Shown here piece after piece: positions 9,362-17,521 of a stretch of DNA of 64,000 nt (its first letter is position 1; the number at the start of each line of letters is the position of its first letter). The translations under genes were made by a program, and so were the position numbers. The DNA comes from Pelomonas parva (lineage in GTDB: Bacteria > Pseudomonadota > Gammaproteobacteria > Burkholderiales > Burkholderiaceae_C): contig NZ_JBIGHV010000008.1 of NCBI RefSeq assembly GCF_043555835.1, positions 62,001-126,000 on the forward strand, in the 5' to 3' direction. The notes beneath the pieces are model-generated. The model ran no database searches and was not told where the DNA came from. It worked only from the letters and a program-made list of their open reading frames with translations.

Positions 9362-10231
9362 TCAAGCCTCTTCGCGACGGATGGGGTTGGAGAGCAGGCC
9401 GATGCGCTCGATCTCGATCTCGATGACATCGCCATCCTTCATCCAAACCGGCGGCGTGCGCGCCTGGCCCACGCCGGCCGGCGTGCCCATGACGATGACG
9501 TCGCCCGGCTCCAGCGTCAGGCAGTCGGACAGCAGCGCGATGGTCTCGGCGACGCTCCAGATCATGTCGGTGGTGCTGGCGTCCTGCATGACGCGGCCGT
9601 TCAGCCGGCTCTGGATGCGCAGGCCGGTGGCGCCGGGTGCCAGCTCATCGGCCGTGACCAGCACCGGGCCGAAGCCGCCGGTGGCGTCGAAGTTCTTGCC
9701 GATGGTCCATTGCGGCGTGCGCTTCTGGTAGTCGCGCACCGACATGTCGTTGAAGCAGGTGTAGCCGAACACGTAGTTCAGCGCGTCGGCCTGGCTGGCG
9801 TGGCGCGGCACCTTGGCGCCGATGACCAGGGCCAGCTCGGCCTCGTAGTCGAACTTCTCCGACACGCGGGGCAGCTGGCCGGCGGCGCCGTGGCCAATCA
9901 GCGAGCTTTTTCCCCGGAAGAAGAACCACGGGTACTCAGGCTTCTCGCGGCCGCCTTCCTTGGCGTGGTCGTAGTAGTTCAGGCCCAGGCAGATGGTCTT
10001 GCCGGGCTCAGGCACCAGCGGGGCCAGCGTGAGGCTGGCGAGCAGCAGGCGCGGGGCGTCGCTGGCCAAGGCAGCCGTGGCGGCGGCGGCGAGATCCACA
10101 CCGGCTTCCAGCGCCGCGCGCAGGTCGGCCGGCACTTGCGGCTGGGCAGCGTTCAGGTCGATGACGCGGTCGCCGTCGACAAGGCCCAGGCGGTTGCGCC
10201 CTTCGGCGCTGACAAAGGTGGTGAATTTCAT
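9362..10231 (-). CDS. Fumarylacetoacetate hydrolase (FAH) family protein
   Basis: The 289-residue protein begins MKFTTFVSAEGRNRLGLVDG and has the FAH catalytic core: ICLGLNYYDHAKE, then the metal-binding segments DYEAELALVIG, FNDMSVRDYQ and PGDVIVMGTPAGVG. This superfamily performs C-C bond hydrolysis, decarboxylation or hydration/isomerisation of 2-oxo acids, with a divalent metal held by acidic residues. In a meta-cleavage operon it most likely acts on the ring-fission product or on a 2-hydroxydienoate. It sits between the dioxygenase and hydroxylase genes with gaps of 15 and 3 bp. Hydrolase, decarboxylase and isomerase members are too similar for an exact reaction to be named. Confidence 0.9.
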   Translation of the reverse strand: MKFTTFVSAEGRNRLGLVDGDRVIDLNAAQPQVPADLRAALEAGVDLAAAATAALASDAPRLLLASLTLAPLVPEPGKTICLGLNYYDHAKEGGREKPEYPWFFFRGKSSLIGHGAAGQLPRVSEKFDYEAELALVIGAKVPRHASQADALNYVFGYTCFNDMSVRDYQKRTPQWTIGKNFDATGGFGPVLVTADELAPGATGLRIQSRLNGRVMQDASTTDMIWSVAETIALLSDCLTLEPGDVIVMGTPAGVGQARTPPVWMKDGDVIEIEIERIGLLSNPIRREEA

Positions 10232-10246
10232 GTGGGGGACTCGTGT

Positions 10247-11143
10247 TCAGGTCGGGATGAAGAAGACGCTGCGCTGCGCGGCTTTCAGCGCGGCGCTGGG
10301 CGGAGCGGAAATGCCCCATTGGTCGACGCGGCCGGGCGGCCAGGTCCAGTCGGCGGGGCCACCGGCGCGGTAGCTGTCATCGATCTGCTCGACCTCGGCC
10401 GTGTACTCGATGACCTCGCCGAAGGGGCCGATGAAGTAGTTGAAGGCGTTGTTGCCGGGGCCGTGGCGGCCCGGGCCCCACTCGATGACATGGCCGGCAT
10501 CGCGCATGCGGCCACCGCCGCGCATGACAGCGTCGACGCTGGGCATGACGAAGGCGATGTGGTTGAGCGCGTCGTTGTCGGCGTCGCCCAGCGCGAGCGT
10601 GTGGTGGTCGCGGTCGCAGTTCAGGAAGGCCATGATCCGCGTGCGGTCGGCCAGCGTGAAACCCAGCGCCTGCTCTATCCACGCCTGGCTGGCGGGCAGC
10701 GCATGGCTGTTCAGCACGGCGTGGGCGAGGCGGATGGGGCGGTCGGGCTCGTCAGCCGTGTCGGCGTGGCGGGTGTCGCCGTGGACGATCTGGAACAGCC
10801 GGCCGCTGGGGTCGCGCACGGCCAGGCCGGTGCCGCCGCCAGGCTCGGCGATGGGGGCCAGGTCTTGCTGCACGCGCCCCCCGGCGGCCACGGCGGCGTC
10901 GGCAATCGCAGTCAGCGCCGCCTCATCACGGGCGCGCAGCGTGACGTGGCGGATGGCCAGTCGGTCGGCGGCGTGCAGTGCCAGCAGATGGTGCTCGGCG
11001 CCGGTGCCGCGCAGGTAGATGGCATCGGCCGTGCGGGCAGCGACGGTGAGCCGCCACACCTCGGTGTAGAAGGTCTCGGCGCGCGCCAGGTCGGGCACAT
11101 CGAGGGCCACGCTGCGCAGCCCGCTGATCCAGCGTGAACTCAT
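10247..11143 (-). CDS. Type I extradiol ring-cleavage dioxygenase (VOC family)
   Basis: This 298-residue protein has two vicinal-oxygen-chelate domains (about 5-125 and 137-260). In the second domain the expected iron ligands are in place: His141 (LAHAVLNS), His195 (ALNHIAFVM) and Glu246 (GEVIEYTAE), the two-His-one-carboxylate set of type I extradiol dioxygenases. It should open a catechol-type ring next to the diol using O2 and Fe2+. The start ATG overlaps the amidohydrolase stop (ATGA). With an aromatic hydroxylase two genes downstream in the same operon, a hydroxylate-then-cleave sequence is the natural reading. The position of cleavage and substrate are unknown. Confidence 0.87.
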   Translation of the reverse strand: MSSRWISGLRSVALDVPDLARAETFYTEVWRLTVAARTADAIYLRGTGAEHHLLALHAADRLAIRHVTLRARDEAALTAIADAAVAAGGRVQQDLAPIAEPGGGTGLAVRDPSGRLFQIVHGDTRHADTADEPDRPIRLAHAVLNSHALPASQAWIEQALGFTLADRTRIMAFLNCDRDHHTLALGDADNDALNHIAFVMPSVDAVMRGGGRMRDAGHVIEWGPGRHGPGNNAFNYFIGPFGEVIEYTAEVEQIDDSYRAGGPADWTWPPGRVDQWGISAPPSAALKAAQRSVFFIPT

Positions 11144-12183
11144 GAGTAAACCTTGGAAGAAAGACCGAGGAAGCGCTCGGCATTGCCATGCAGCAGCGCG
11201 GCCACGGTGGCGTCGTCAAAGCCGGCGGCCTCGACACGCTGCGCCGGCGTGCGGTCATGGAAGTTGAAGGGGTAGTCGCTGCCCAGCATCAGCTGACCTC
11301 GGCCGAAGCGCTCCACCAGATGGCGCAGCGTGGCGTCGTCGAACACGAGGGTGTCGAAGAACAGCCGGCGGGCCTGCTCCACCGGTGAGGCCTGCACCTG
11401 CTCGCGCAGCGCCGGGAACACCTGCCAGCCTTGCTGCAGCCGTGGCAGCAGCATGGCCAGCGTGCCGCCACCATGGCTGAAGGCGATGCGCAGGCGCGGG
11501 CAGGCCAGCAGCAGGTTGGCGGTGATGACCGAGGCCGCGGCCAGGCCCACGTCGCTGGGGTAGGCCAGCACCTGCTGCAGCGGCGCGGGGCCGACGAGGC
11601 GGTCCATGCCGGTGGGCTTGAGGGCGTGCACGAAGACGGGCACGTCCAGCGCCTCGCAGGCCTGGAAGAAGGGCAAAAACCGCGGGTCGCCGATGGGCGT
11701 TCCGTTGACGTTGCTGCCCAGTTCCACGCCCACCAGGCCTAACGCCTCGACCGCGTGGCGCAGCTCGGCGATGGCGAGGTCAACGTCCTGCAGCGGCACG
11801 GCGGCCAGGCCCAGCAGCGCGCCGCCGCTGTCGGCCACCATGGCGGCGGTCTGTTCGTTCAGGTAGCGCAGCAGCTCTTTAGCGTCGGCGGGTTCCAGCC
11901 AGTAGCTGAGCAGCTCGGGCATGGGCGAGATCACCTGCTGGCTCAACCCCATGCCGGGCAGGTCGGCCAGGCGGCGCGGCGTGCTCCAGCATTTCTCGGA
12001 CACGGTGCGGTACTGCTTGCCGGCGATCATCACGTGGCGATGGCAGAGGCCCCCCTGCGTGGGCGCGGCCACGGTGGACGGCCATTGCGCCGGCACGTGC
12101 GCGCCGAGATACGCCGGGAAGTGCTCGGGCACGACGTGCGCGTGCACGTCGATGCCACGGCAGCCGCAGGCTTGCAGATTCAT
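11140..12183 (-). CDS. Amidohydrolase-superfamily enzyme (ACMSD/decarboxylase-like)
   Basis: The 347-residue TIM-barrel protein carries the N-terminal metal motif DVHAH (12-16), then VFVHALKP, SHGGG and GSDYPF, which match the amidohydrolase_2 family that includes ACMSD, 4-oxalomesaconate hydratase and resorcylate-type decarboxylases. Members bind Zn2+ and decarboxylate, hydrate or hydrolyse aromatic-derived acids. It overlaps its neighbours by ATGA on both sides (GlcG-like gene before, dioxygenase gene after), so the three are probably translated together. In this operon it may decarboxylate an aromatic acid or a ring-cleavage product. It is related in fold to LigJ at 14452 but clearly distinct. 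Confidence 0.88.
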   Translation of the reverse strand: MNLQACGCRGIDVHAHVVPEHFPAYLGAHVPAQWPSTVAAPTQGGLCHRHVMIAGKQYRTVSEKCWSTPRRLADLPGMGLSQQVISPMPELLSYWLEPADAKELLRYLNEQTAAMVADSGGALLGLAAVPLQDVDLAIAELRHAVEALGLVGVELGSNVNGTPIGDPRFLPFFQACEALDVPVFVHALKPTGMDRLVGPAPLQQVLAYPSDVGLAAASVITANLLLACPRLRIAFSHGGGTLAMLLPRLQQGWQVFPALREQVQASPVEQARRLFFDTLVFDDATLRHLVERFGRGQLMLGSDYPFNFHDRTPAQRVEAAGFDDATVAALLHGNAERFLGLSSKVYS

Positions 12184-12605
12184 GCGGCGACCAGACCCGC
12201 AGCAACCACACCGGCGATGCAGATCGCCTCGTCCTCGTCACCGCTGCCGCCCGACGCCCCCACCGCGCCCAGCACGCGCCCTGCACCGTCCTTGATGAGC
12301 ACGGCACCCGTCTGCGGCAGGAAGCGGCCCTTGGCCGTGTCCGCCAGCGTGGTGAAGAAATTGGGGTTGCCCTTGGCACGCTCGGCCAGCACGCGGCTGG
12401 AGACGCCCATGCCGACCGCGCCCCAGGCCTTGCCCGTCGCGATGTCGATGCGGAACATGCTCGCGCCGTCCTCGCGCTGCGCAGCCTTCAGGTGGCCGGC
12501 TTCGTCCAGCACCACCACGGCCATCGGCGCATGGCCGGCGGCGCGGGCCGCAGCCAGCGCGGCGGCGAGCAAGGTGTTGGCCTGCGCCAGGGTCAGCGTG
12601 GGCAT
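12180..12605 (-). CDS. GlcG/HbpS-family protein
   Basis: This is a 141-residue small protein of the GlcG/HbpS (DUF336) family: LTLAQANTLLAAALAAAR at the N-terminus, the segment MAVVVLDEAGHLKA, and the glycine-rich end GAVGASGGSGDEDE. Family members bind haem or small ligands, and several are encoded in aromatic or glycolate operons without a settled enzymatic role. It is the promoter-proximal gene of the ring-cleavage operon and starts 65 bp from the presumed -10 element. There is no signal peptide, so it should be cytoplasmic. Function in this pathway is unknown. Confidence 0.85.
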   Translation of the reverse strand: MPTLTLAQANTLLAAALAAARAAGHAPMAVVVLDEAGHLKAAQREDGASMFRIDIATGKAWGAVGMGVSSRVLAERAKGNPNFFTTLADTAKGRFLPQTGAVLIKDGAGRVLGAVGASGGSGDEDEAICIAGVVAAGLVAA

Positions 12606-12669
12606 GGGGGTCGTCTCCAGGAAGAGCCTCTTTGCCGGGGTGGCGAGGCATTGCTTTGCACTGGCGGCG

Positions 12670-12731
12670 ACTCTAGGAAAACGGCATCAATTCATCCAGA
12701 TGATGGGATGGATATTTAGAATCCAGCGGAT
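12670..12731. promoter_or_regulatory. Divergent promoter/operator region between glcG-like operon and LysR gene
   Basis: An operator half-pair TTCATCC-AGA-TGATGGG lies at 12691-12707 and a second dyad ATCC-AGC-GGAT at 12721-12731, the latter covering the LysR start codon. Read on the minus strand, GGATGAA is followed by exactly 15 bp and TAGAGT (12670-12675), 65 bp before the glcG-like ATG. This reproduces the layout at 6722-6788. On the plus strand TTCATC (12691-12696) and TATTTA (12713-12718) could serve lysR, giving a near-leaderless mRNA and autorepression. Confidence 0.55.
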
Positions 12732-13635
12732 GGATATCTCCAAGGTCGACCTGAATCTGCTGGTGAGCTTTGACGCGATGGCCGAGCACCGCTCGGTCAC
12801 CCGCGCGGGCGAGGCGATAGGCCTGAGCCAGCCCGCCATGAGCGCCGCGCTGAACCGGCTGCGAGCCCTCTTCGGCGACCCGCTGTTCGTCAAGACCGGC
12901 AGCCACATGGAGCCCACGCTGCGCGCGCAGACGCTGGCGCCCCATGTGCGGCGCGTGGTGGAGACGGTGAAGACCGAGATCCTGAACAGCGCCGAGTTCG
13001 ACCCCGCCACCAGCGAGCGCACCTTCACGCTGATCACGCCGGACATCGGCGAGATCCACTTCGTGCCGCCGCTGCTGGCCTATCTGGCCAAGGCGGCGCC
13101 GCAGCTGCGGCTGCGCGTGGTGTCACGACCGCGGCTGGCCGCGTCGGAGGCGCTGGCCTCGGGCGCGGCCGACCTGGCCCTGGGCTACTTCCCCGACCTG
13201 GACAGCGCCGAGTTCTTCCGCCAGAAGCTGTTCGACAACCACCATGTCTGCGTCGTGCGGCGCGGCCATCCCGGCGTCGGCGACGCGCCCTTGAGCGTGG
13301 ACGAATACCTGGCCATGCGCCATGTGCTCGTCAAGCCCGAGGGGCGCGCCCATGTGTTCGAGCAGTACCTGCAGCAGCAGGGGCTCAGGCGCGACGTGGC
13401 GCTGGAGATCTCGCACTTCATGAGCCTGCCGCCCATCATCGAAGCCAGCGACCTGATCGCCACCGTGCCGCGCGACCTGGCCGACATCTGCTCGCGATAT
13501 GCCGATTTGCGCATCTTCGACACGCCGGTGAAGGCGCCGGTGATTCCGGTCCACCAGTTCTGGCACCGCCGCGCGCACAAGGACGCAGCGACGGTGTGGC
13601 TGCGCTCCAGCATCCAGAAACTGTTTGCGGTCTGA
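12730..13635 (+). CDS. LysR-family transcriptional regulator (NodD-like subgroup)
   Basis: The 301-residue protein has an N-terminal winged HTH (about 6-65: DLNLLVSFDAM, then LSQPAMSAALNRLR and FGDPLFVKT) and a periplasmic-binding-protein-like effector domain from about residue 90. The DLNLL/LSQPAMSAAL wording is that of the NodD/NahR/LinR subgroup, whose effectors are often flavonoids or aromatics. It is divergent from the six-gene catabolic operon, the classic place for a LysR activator of that operon. I chose ATG 12730 because NodD-like proteins begin a few residues before DLNLL; upstream in-frame ATGs at 12700 and 12703 lie within the operator. It probably also controls the TonB receptor unit. 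Confidence 0.92.
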   Translation: MDISKVDLNLLVSFDAMAEHRSVTRAGEAIGLSQPAMSAALNRLRALFGDPLFVKTGSHMEPTLRAQTLAPHVRRVVETVKTEILNSAEFDPATSERTFTLITPDIGEIHFVPPLLAYLAKAAPQLRLRVVSRPRLAASEALASGAADLALGYFPDLDSAEFFRQKLFDNHHVCVVRRGHPGVGDAPLSVDEYLAMRHVLVKPEGRAHVFEQYLQQQGLRRDVALEISHFMSLPPIIEASDLIATVPRDLADICSRYADLRIFDTPVKAPVIPVHQFWHRRAHKDAATVWLRSSIQKLFAV

Positions 13636-13741
13636 GCTGGCCCTCTGTCATGCCGGGATCGAATAGCAGCTAGCACCGGCCAGAACTTGTTGCGCTAGGC
13701 TGGTCTCAGAAGAATGCGGCCAGCTCCCATCTGCCTGCGCC

Positions 13742-14437
13742 ATGCCTTCTACCGAGATCACGCTGCTGTCTTCCATGGCGACCAAGCCGCTACTGGTCGC
13801 GCTGACCGATGCCTATCGGCAGCGCAGCGGCACAGCGGTGCGGCTTGAGTCCGCAGGCGGCGTGGACGCCGCCAAGCGCGTGCAGGCGGGCGAGGTCTTC
13901 GACGTCGTCGTACTGGCTGGCGACGCACTCGCCACGCTGGCCGAGCAAGGCCATGTGCGGGCCCCGCAGGCGATGGCTGACTCACGCATCGCCATCGCCG
14001 TGCGCGAGGGCTCGCCAAGGCGCGACATCGGTTCGGAAGACGCGCTGCGCAACACGCTGCTGGCTGCCAAGACCATCGGCTATTCCACCGGCCCCAGCGG
14101 CCGCGCGCTGCTGCAGATCTTCGACCGTTGGGGCCTGGGCGAGACCTTGGGCGCCCGCCTCGTCCAGGCCCGGCCGGGGGTGCCGGTGGGTGGCCTCGTC
14201 GCCGCCGGCGAGGCGGAGATTGGCTTCCAGCAGCTCACCGAACTGCAGGGCATCGCCGGCATCAAGCTGCTTGGCGGCCTGCCGCCGCAGTTGGACATCG
14301 TCACCACCTTCACGGGCGCCGTCGGCGCGCACAGCGCACAGCCTGGCGCCGCCCAGGCGCTGCTCGATTTCCTGGCCAGTGCCGACACCGCGAGCATCAA
14401 GCTCGCCCACGGCATGAGCCCGTCCGCATCCTCCTGA
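13742..14437 (+). CDS. ModA-like substrate-binding-domain protein lacking a signal peptide
   Basis: The 231-residue protein starts MPSTEITLLSSMATKPLLVA and has the fold signatures of the molybdate-binding ModA/PBP_like family (AKRVQAGEVFDVVVLAG, SRIAIAVREGSP, STGPSGRALLQIF, AEIGFQQLTEL). Normal members carry a secretion signal; here the mature-like sequence begins at residue 5 with no hydrophobic leader, so it should remain in the cytoplasm. It is the first gene of the lig operon, 14 bp before ligJ, with no ABC transporter genes nearby. That suggests it senses or binds an aromatic acid or pathway metabolite inside the cell rather than feeding a transporter. Its function is unknown. Confidence 0.8.
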   Translation: MPSTEITLLSSMATKPLLVALTDAYRQRSGTAVRLESAGGVDAAKRVQAGEVFDVVVLAGDALATLAEQGHVRAPQAMADSRIAIAVREGSPRRDIGSEDALRNTLLAAKTIGYSTGPSGRALLQIFDRWGLGETLGARLVQARPGVPVGGLVAAGEAEIGFQQLTELQGIAGIKLLGGLPPQLDIVTTFTGAVGAHSAQPGAAQALLDFLASADTASIKLAHGMSPSASS

Positions 14438-14451
14438 AAGACGACCCCGCC

Positions 14452-15480
14452 ATGATCATCGACGTCCACGGCCACTACACGACCGCCCCGGCAGCGCTCG
14501 GCGCCTGGCGCGACCTGCAGATCGCCGCACTCAAGGACCCGAGCCACGCGCCCAAGGCCAGCGAGCTGAAGATCAGCGACGACGAGCTGCGCGAGAGCAT
14601 CGAGACCAATCAGCTCCGGCTGATGAAGCAGCGCGGCTCGGACCTGACCATCTTCAGCCCGCGCGCCAGCTTCATGGCCCACCACATCGGCGACTTCCAG
14701 ACGTCCGCCACCTGGGCCGCCATCTGCAACGAGCTTTGCTACCGCGTCGCCCAGCTCTTCCCCGACCACTTCGTGCCGGCCGCGATGCTGCCGCAGTCGC
14801 CCGGCGTGGACCCGGCGACCTGCATCCCCGAGCTGGTCAAGTGCGTGGAGCAGTTCGGCAACGTCGGCATCAACCTCAACCCCGACCCCTCCGGCGGCCA
14901 CTGGACCGCGCCGCCGCTATCGGACCGGCACTGGTACCCCATCTACGAGAAGATGGTCGAGTACGACATCCCGGCCATGGTCCACGTCTCGACCAGCTGC
15001 AACGCCTGCTTCCACACCACCGGGGCCCACTACCTGAATGCCGACACGACGGCCTTCATGCAGTTCCTGACGAGTGATTTGTTCAAGGACTTCCCGACGC
15101 TGAAGTTCCTGATCCCGCACGGCGGCGGCGCGGTGCCTTACCACTGGGGGCGCTTCCGTGGCCTGGCGCAGGAGCTGAAGAAGCCGCTGCTGCAAGAGCA
15201 CCTGCTGAACAACATCTTCTTCGACACCTGCGTCTATCACCAGCCAGGCATCGACCTGCTGACCCAGGTGATCCCGGTGAAGAACATCCTGTTCGCCTCC
15301 GAGATGATCGGCGCCGTGCGCGGCATCGACCCCGAGACCGGCCACTACTTCGACGACACCAAGCGCTACGTCGAGGCCACGGCCAACCTCAGCGACGCGG
15401 ACCGCCACGCGGTCTATGAAGGCAATGCCCGCCGCGTCTTCCCGCGCCTGGATACGCAACTCAAAGCGAAGGGCCTTTGA
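14452..15480 (+). CDS. ligJ: 4-oxalomesaconate hydratase
   Basis: This 342-residue amidohydrolase-superfamily enzyme is close in length to LigJ (341 in Sphingobium as I recall). It shows the N-terminal metal motif DVHGH (4-8), the tract STSCNACFHTTGAHY, the HGGG-containing LIPHGGGAVPYHWGRFRGL and the end EMIGAVRG. It hydrates 4-oxalomesaconate to 4-carboxy-4-hydroxy-2-oxoadipate (CHA) in the protocatechuate 4,5-cleavage route. The next gene encodes the CHA aldolase, starting 1 bp after its stop. The ATG at 14452 gives MIIDVHGHYT, the family N-terminus; longer readings run through the preceding gene. Confidence 0.93.
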   Translation: MIIDVHGHYTTAPAALGAWRDLQIAALKDPSHAPKASELKISDDELRESIETNQLRLMKQRGSDLTIFSPRASFMAHHIGDFQTSATWAAICNELCYRVAQLFPDHFVPAAMLPQSPGVDPATCIPELVKCVEQFGNVGINLNPDPSGGHWTAPPLSDRHWYPIYEKMVEYDIPAMVHVSTSCNACFHTTGAHYLNADTTAFMQFLTSDLFKDFPTLKFLIPHGGGAVPYHWGRFRGLAQELKKPLLQEHLLNNIFFDTCVYHQPGIDLLTQVIPVKNILFASEMIGAVRGIDPETGHYFDDTKRYVEATANLSDADRHAVYEGNARRVFPRLDTQLKAKGL

Positions 15481-15481
15481 T

Positions 15482-16165
15482 ATGTACGAACTTGGCGTCG
15501 TCTACCGCAACATCCGCCGCGCCGACCGCGCCGCTGCCGACGGCCTGGCCGCGTTGGGCTCGGCCACCGTGCACGAGGCCATGGGCCGCGTGGGCCTGCT
15601 CAAGCCCTACATGCGGCCCATCTACGCCGGCGCGCAGGTGTCGGGCACGGCGGTCACGGTGCTGCTGCAGCCGGGCGACAACTGGATGATGCATGTCGCA
15701 GCGGAGCAGATCAGAGAAGGCGACATCGTCGTCGCGGCCGTCACCGCCGACTGCACCGACGGCTACTTCGGCGACCTGCTCGCCACCTCCTTCCAGGCCC
15801 GCGGCGCGCGCGCGCTGGTCATCGACGCCGGTGTGCGCGACGTGAAGACGCTGCAGCAGATGGGCTTCCCCGTCTGGAGCCGTGCCATCAGCAGCAAGGG
15901 CACGATCAAGGCCACGCTGGGCTCGGTCAACATCCCCGTCGTCTGCGCGGGCATGTGGGTCACGCCGGGCGATGTCATCGTGGCCGACGACGACGGCGTC
16001 GTCTGCGTGCCGGCCGCGCGTGCGGTCGACACGCTGGAAGCCGCCCTCAAGCGCGAGAGCTTCGAGGGCGAGAAGCGCGCCAGGCTGGCCTCCGGCGTGC
16101 TGGGCCTGGACATGTACAAGATGCGCGAGCCGCTTGAGAAGGCCGGCCTGCGCTACGTGGACTGA
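15482..16165 (+). CDS. ligK: 4-carboxy-4-hydroxy-2-oxoadipate aldolase
   Basis: A 227-residue class II aldolase of the RraA-like fold. The conserved VIDAGVRDVKTLQQMGFPVW contains the Arg-Asp pair used for substrate and metal binding, and PGDVIVADDDGVVCVP is the second signature. It cleaves CHA (also HMG) to pyruvate and oxaloacetate, the last step of the pathway, with Mg2+ or Mn2+. The gene is packed between ligJ (1 bp gap) and ligI (1 bp gap), matching pmdF in Comamonas. RraA-type RNase E regulators share the fold, but the operon position settles the call. Confidence 0.93.
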   Translation: MYELGVVYRNIRRADRAAADGLAALGSATVHEAMGRVGLLKPYMRPIYAGAQVSGTAVTVLLQPGDNWMMHVAAEQIREGDIVVAAVTADCTDGYFGDLLATSFQARGARALVIDAGVRDVKTLQQMGFPVWSRAISSKGTIKATLGSVNIPVVCAGMWVTPGDVIVADDDGVVCVPAARAVDTLEAALKRESFEGEKRARLASGVLGLDMYKMREPLEKAGLRYVD

Positions 16166-16166
16166 T

Positions 16167-17081
16167 ATGGAATTCACCAAGACCCCCGGCTGGCTGGACT
16201 GGTACGCCAGCCCCGCCAAACCCAGGTTCCAGCTGCCACCCGGCGCAGTGGACGCGCACTGCCACGTCTTCGGCCCCGGTGCCGAGTTCCCCTATGCGCC
16301 GGAACGCAAGTACACGCCCTGCGACGCCAGCAAGGACCAGCTGTTCGCGCTGCGCGACCACCTCGGCTTTGCGCGCAACGTCATCGTCCAGGCCACCTGC
16401 CACGGCGCCGACAACGGCGCGCTGCTGGACGCGCTGCAAAGCTCCGGCGGCAAGGCGCGCGGCGTCGTCACCGTGCGGCGCGGCATCAGCGACGACGAGC
16501 TGTGGCGCATGCATGCGGCGGGCGTGCGCGGCGTGCGCTTCAACTTCGTCAAGCGGCTGGTGGACTTCACGCCCAAGGACGAGCTGCAGGAGATCGCCGC
16601 GCGCATCGCCAAGCTCGGCTGGCATGTCGTCATCTACTTCGAGGCCGCCGACCTGCCCGAGCTGTGGGACTTCTTCACCGCCCTGCCCACCACCGTCGTC
16701 GTCGACCACATGGGCCGGCCGGACGTGAGCAAGCCCGTCGACGGCCCCGAGTTCGAACTGTTCCTGCGCTTCATGCGCGAGAACGCCAATGTGTGGAGCA
16801 AGCTCAGCTGCCCCGAGCGCCTGTCCGTCACCGGCCCGCGCGCGCTGGACGGCGAGCAGGCGGCCTACCGCGACGTCGTGCCCTTCGCACGCCGCGTGAT
16901 GAGCGAGTTCCCCGACCGCGTGCTGTGGGGCACCGACTGGCCCCACCCCAACCTGAAGGACCACATGCCCGACGACGGCCTGCTGGTGGACTTCATCCCG
17001 CACATCGCGCCGACGCCCGAACAGCAACGCCGGCTGCTGGTAGACAACCCGATGCGCCTGTATTGGCCAGAACTGGATTGA
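16167..17081 (+). CDS. ligI: 2-pyrone-4,6-dicarboxylate hydrolase
   Basis: A 304-residue amidohydrolase_2 protein with the metal/active-site motifs VDAHCHVFGP (near residue 30), VVVDHMGRPD and VLWGTDWPHPN, all characteristic of PDC lactonase. It opens 2-pyrone-4,6-dicarboxylate to 4-oxalomesaconate. Family members are unusual in the superfamily for working without a tightly bound metal. The ATG lies 1 bp after the ligK stop (TGATATGG). This gene corresponds to pmdD in the Comamonas operon and links LigC's product to LigJ's substrate. Confidence 0.93.
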   Translation: MEFTKTPGWLDWYASPAKPRFQLPPGAVDAHCHVFGPGAEFPYAPERKYTPCDASKDQLFALRDHLGFARNVIVQATCHGADNGALLDALQSSGGKARGVVTVRRGISDDELWRMHAAGVRGVRFNFVKRLVDFTPKDELQEIAARIAKLGWHVVIYFEAADLPELWDFFTALPTTVVVDHMGRPDVSKPVDGPEFELFLRFMRENANVWSKLSCPERLSVTGPRALDGEQAAYRDVVPFARRVMSEFPDRVLWGTDWPHPNLKDHMPDDGLLVDFIPHIAPTPEQQRRLLVDNPMRLYWPELD

Positions 17082-17084
17082 TCC

Positions 17085-17519
17085 ATGCCCCTCGACAAGT
17101 CCTACACCGACATCCCCGGCACCACCATCTTCGACGCCGACCAGTGCCGCAAGGGCTACTGGCTCAACCAGTTCTGCATGTCGCTGATGAAGGCCGACAA
17201 CCGCGCCCGCTTCAAGGCCGGCGAGCGGGCCTACCTCGATGAATGGCCCATGACCGACGCGCAGAAGGAAGCGGTGCTGGCACGCGACCTCAACGAGTGC
17301 ATCCGCCTGGGCGGCAACATCTACTTCCTCGCCAAGATCGGCGCGACCGACGGCCGCAGCTTCCAGCAGCTGGCCGGCAGCATGACCGGCATGAGCGAAG
17401 AGGAGTACCGCCACATGATGATCTCTGGCGGACGCTCCGTGGAAGGCAACCGGCGCATCGGCGAAGACGGCGACGCGCAAGCTCATCGACAGCCGCAAGG
17501 CAAAGCAGGGAAGAAGTAA
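17085..17519 (+). CDS. ligA: Protocatechuate 4,5-dioxygenase, alpha (small) subunit
   Basis: The 144-residue protein has the LigA helical fold signatures: GTTIFDADQCRKGYWLNQFC at 12-31, then FKAGERAYLDEWPMT and LGGNIYFLAKIGATDG, ending in a basic Gly/Lys tail. LigA caps the active site of the catalytic LigB subunit in an alpha2-beta2 type II extradiol dioxygenase. Length is normal (139 in Sphingobium). It precedes ligB by 2 bp, so subunits are made together. Fused LigAB forms exist elsewhere; here the genes are separate. Confidence 0.95.
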   Translation: MPLDKSYTDIPGTTIFDADQCRKGYWLNQFCMSLMKADNRARFKAGERAYLDEWPMTDAQKEAVLARDLNECIRLGGNIYFLAKIGATDGRSFQQLAGSMTGMSEEEYRHMMISGGRSVEGNRRIGEDGDAQAHRQPQGKAGKK

Positions 17520-17521
17520 CC

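Noticed and set aside
8093..11137. A 1014-codon open frame on the plus strand
   Set aside because: It lies opposite four clear catabolic genes with family motifs; the composition is that of a GC-driven antisense frame.
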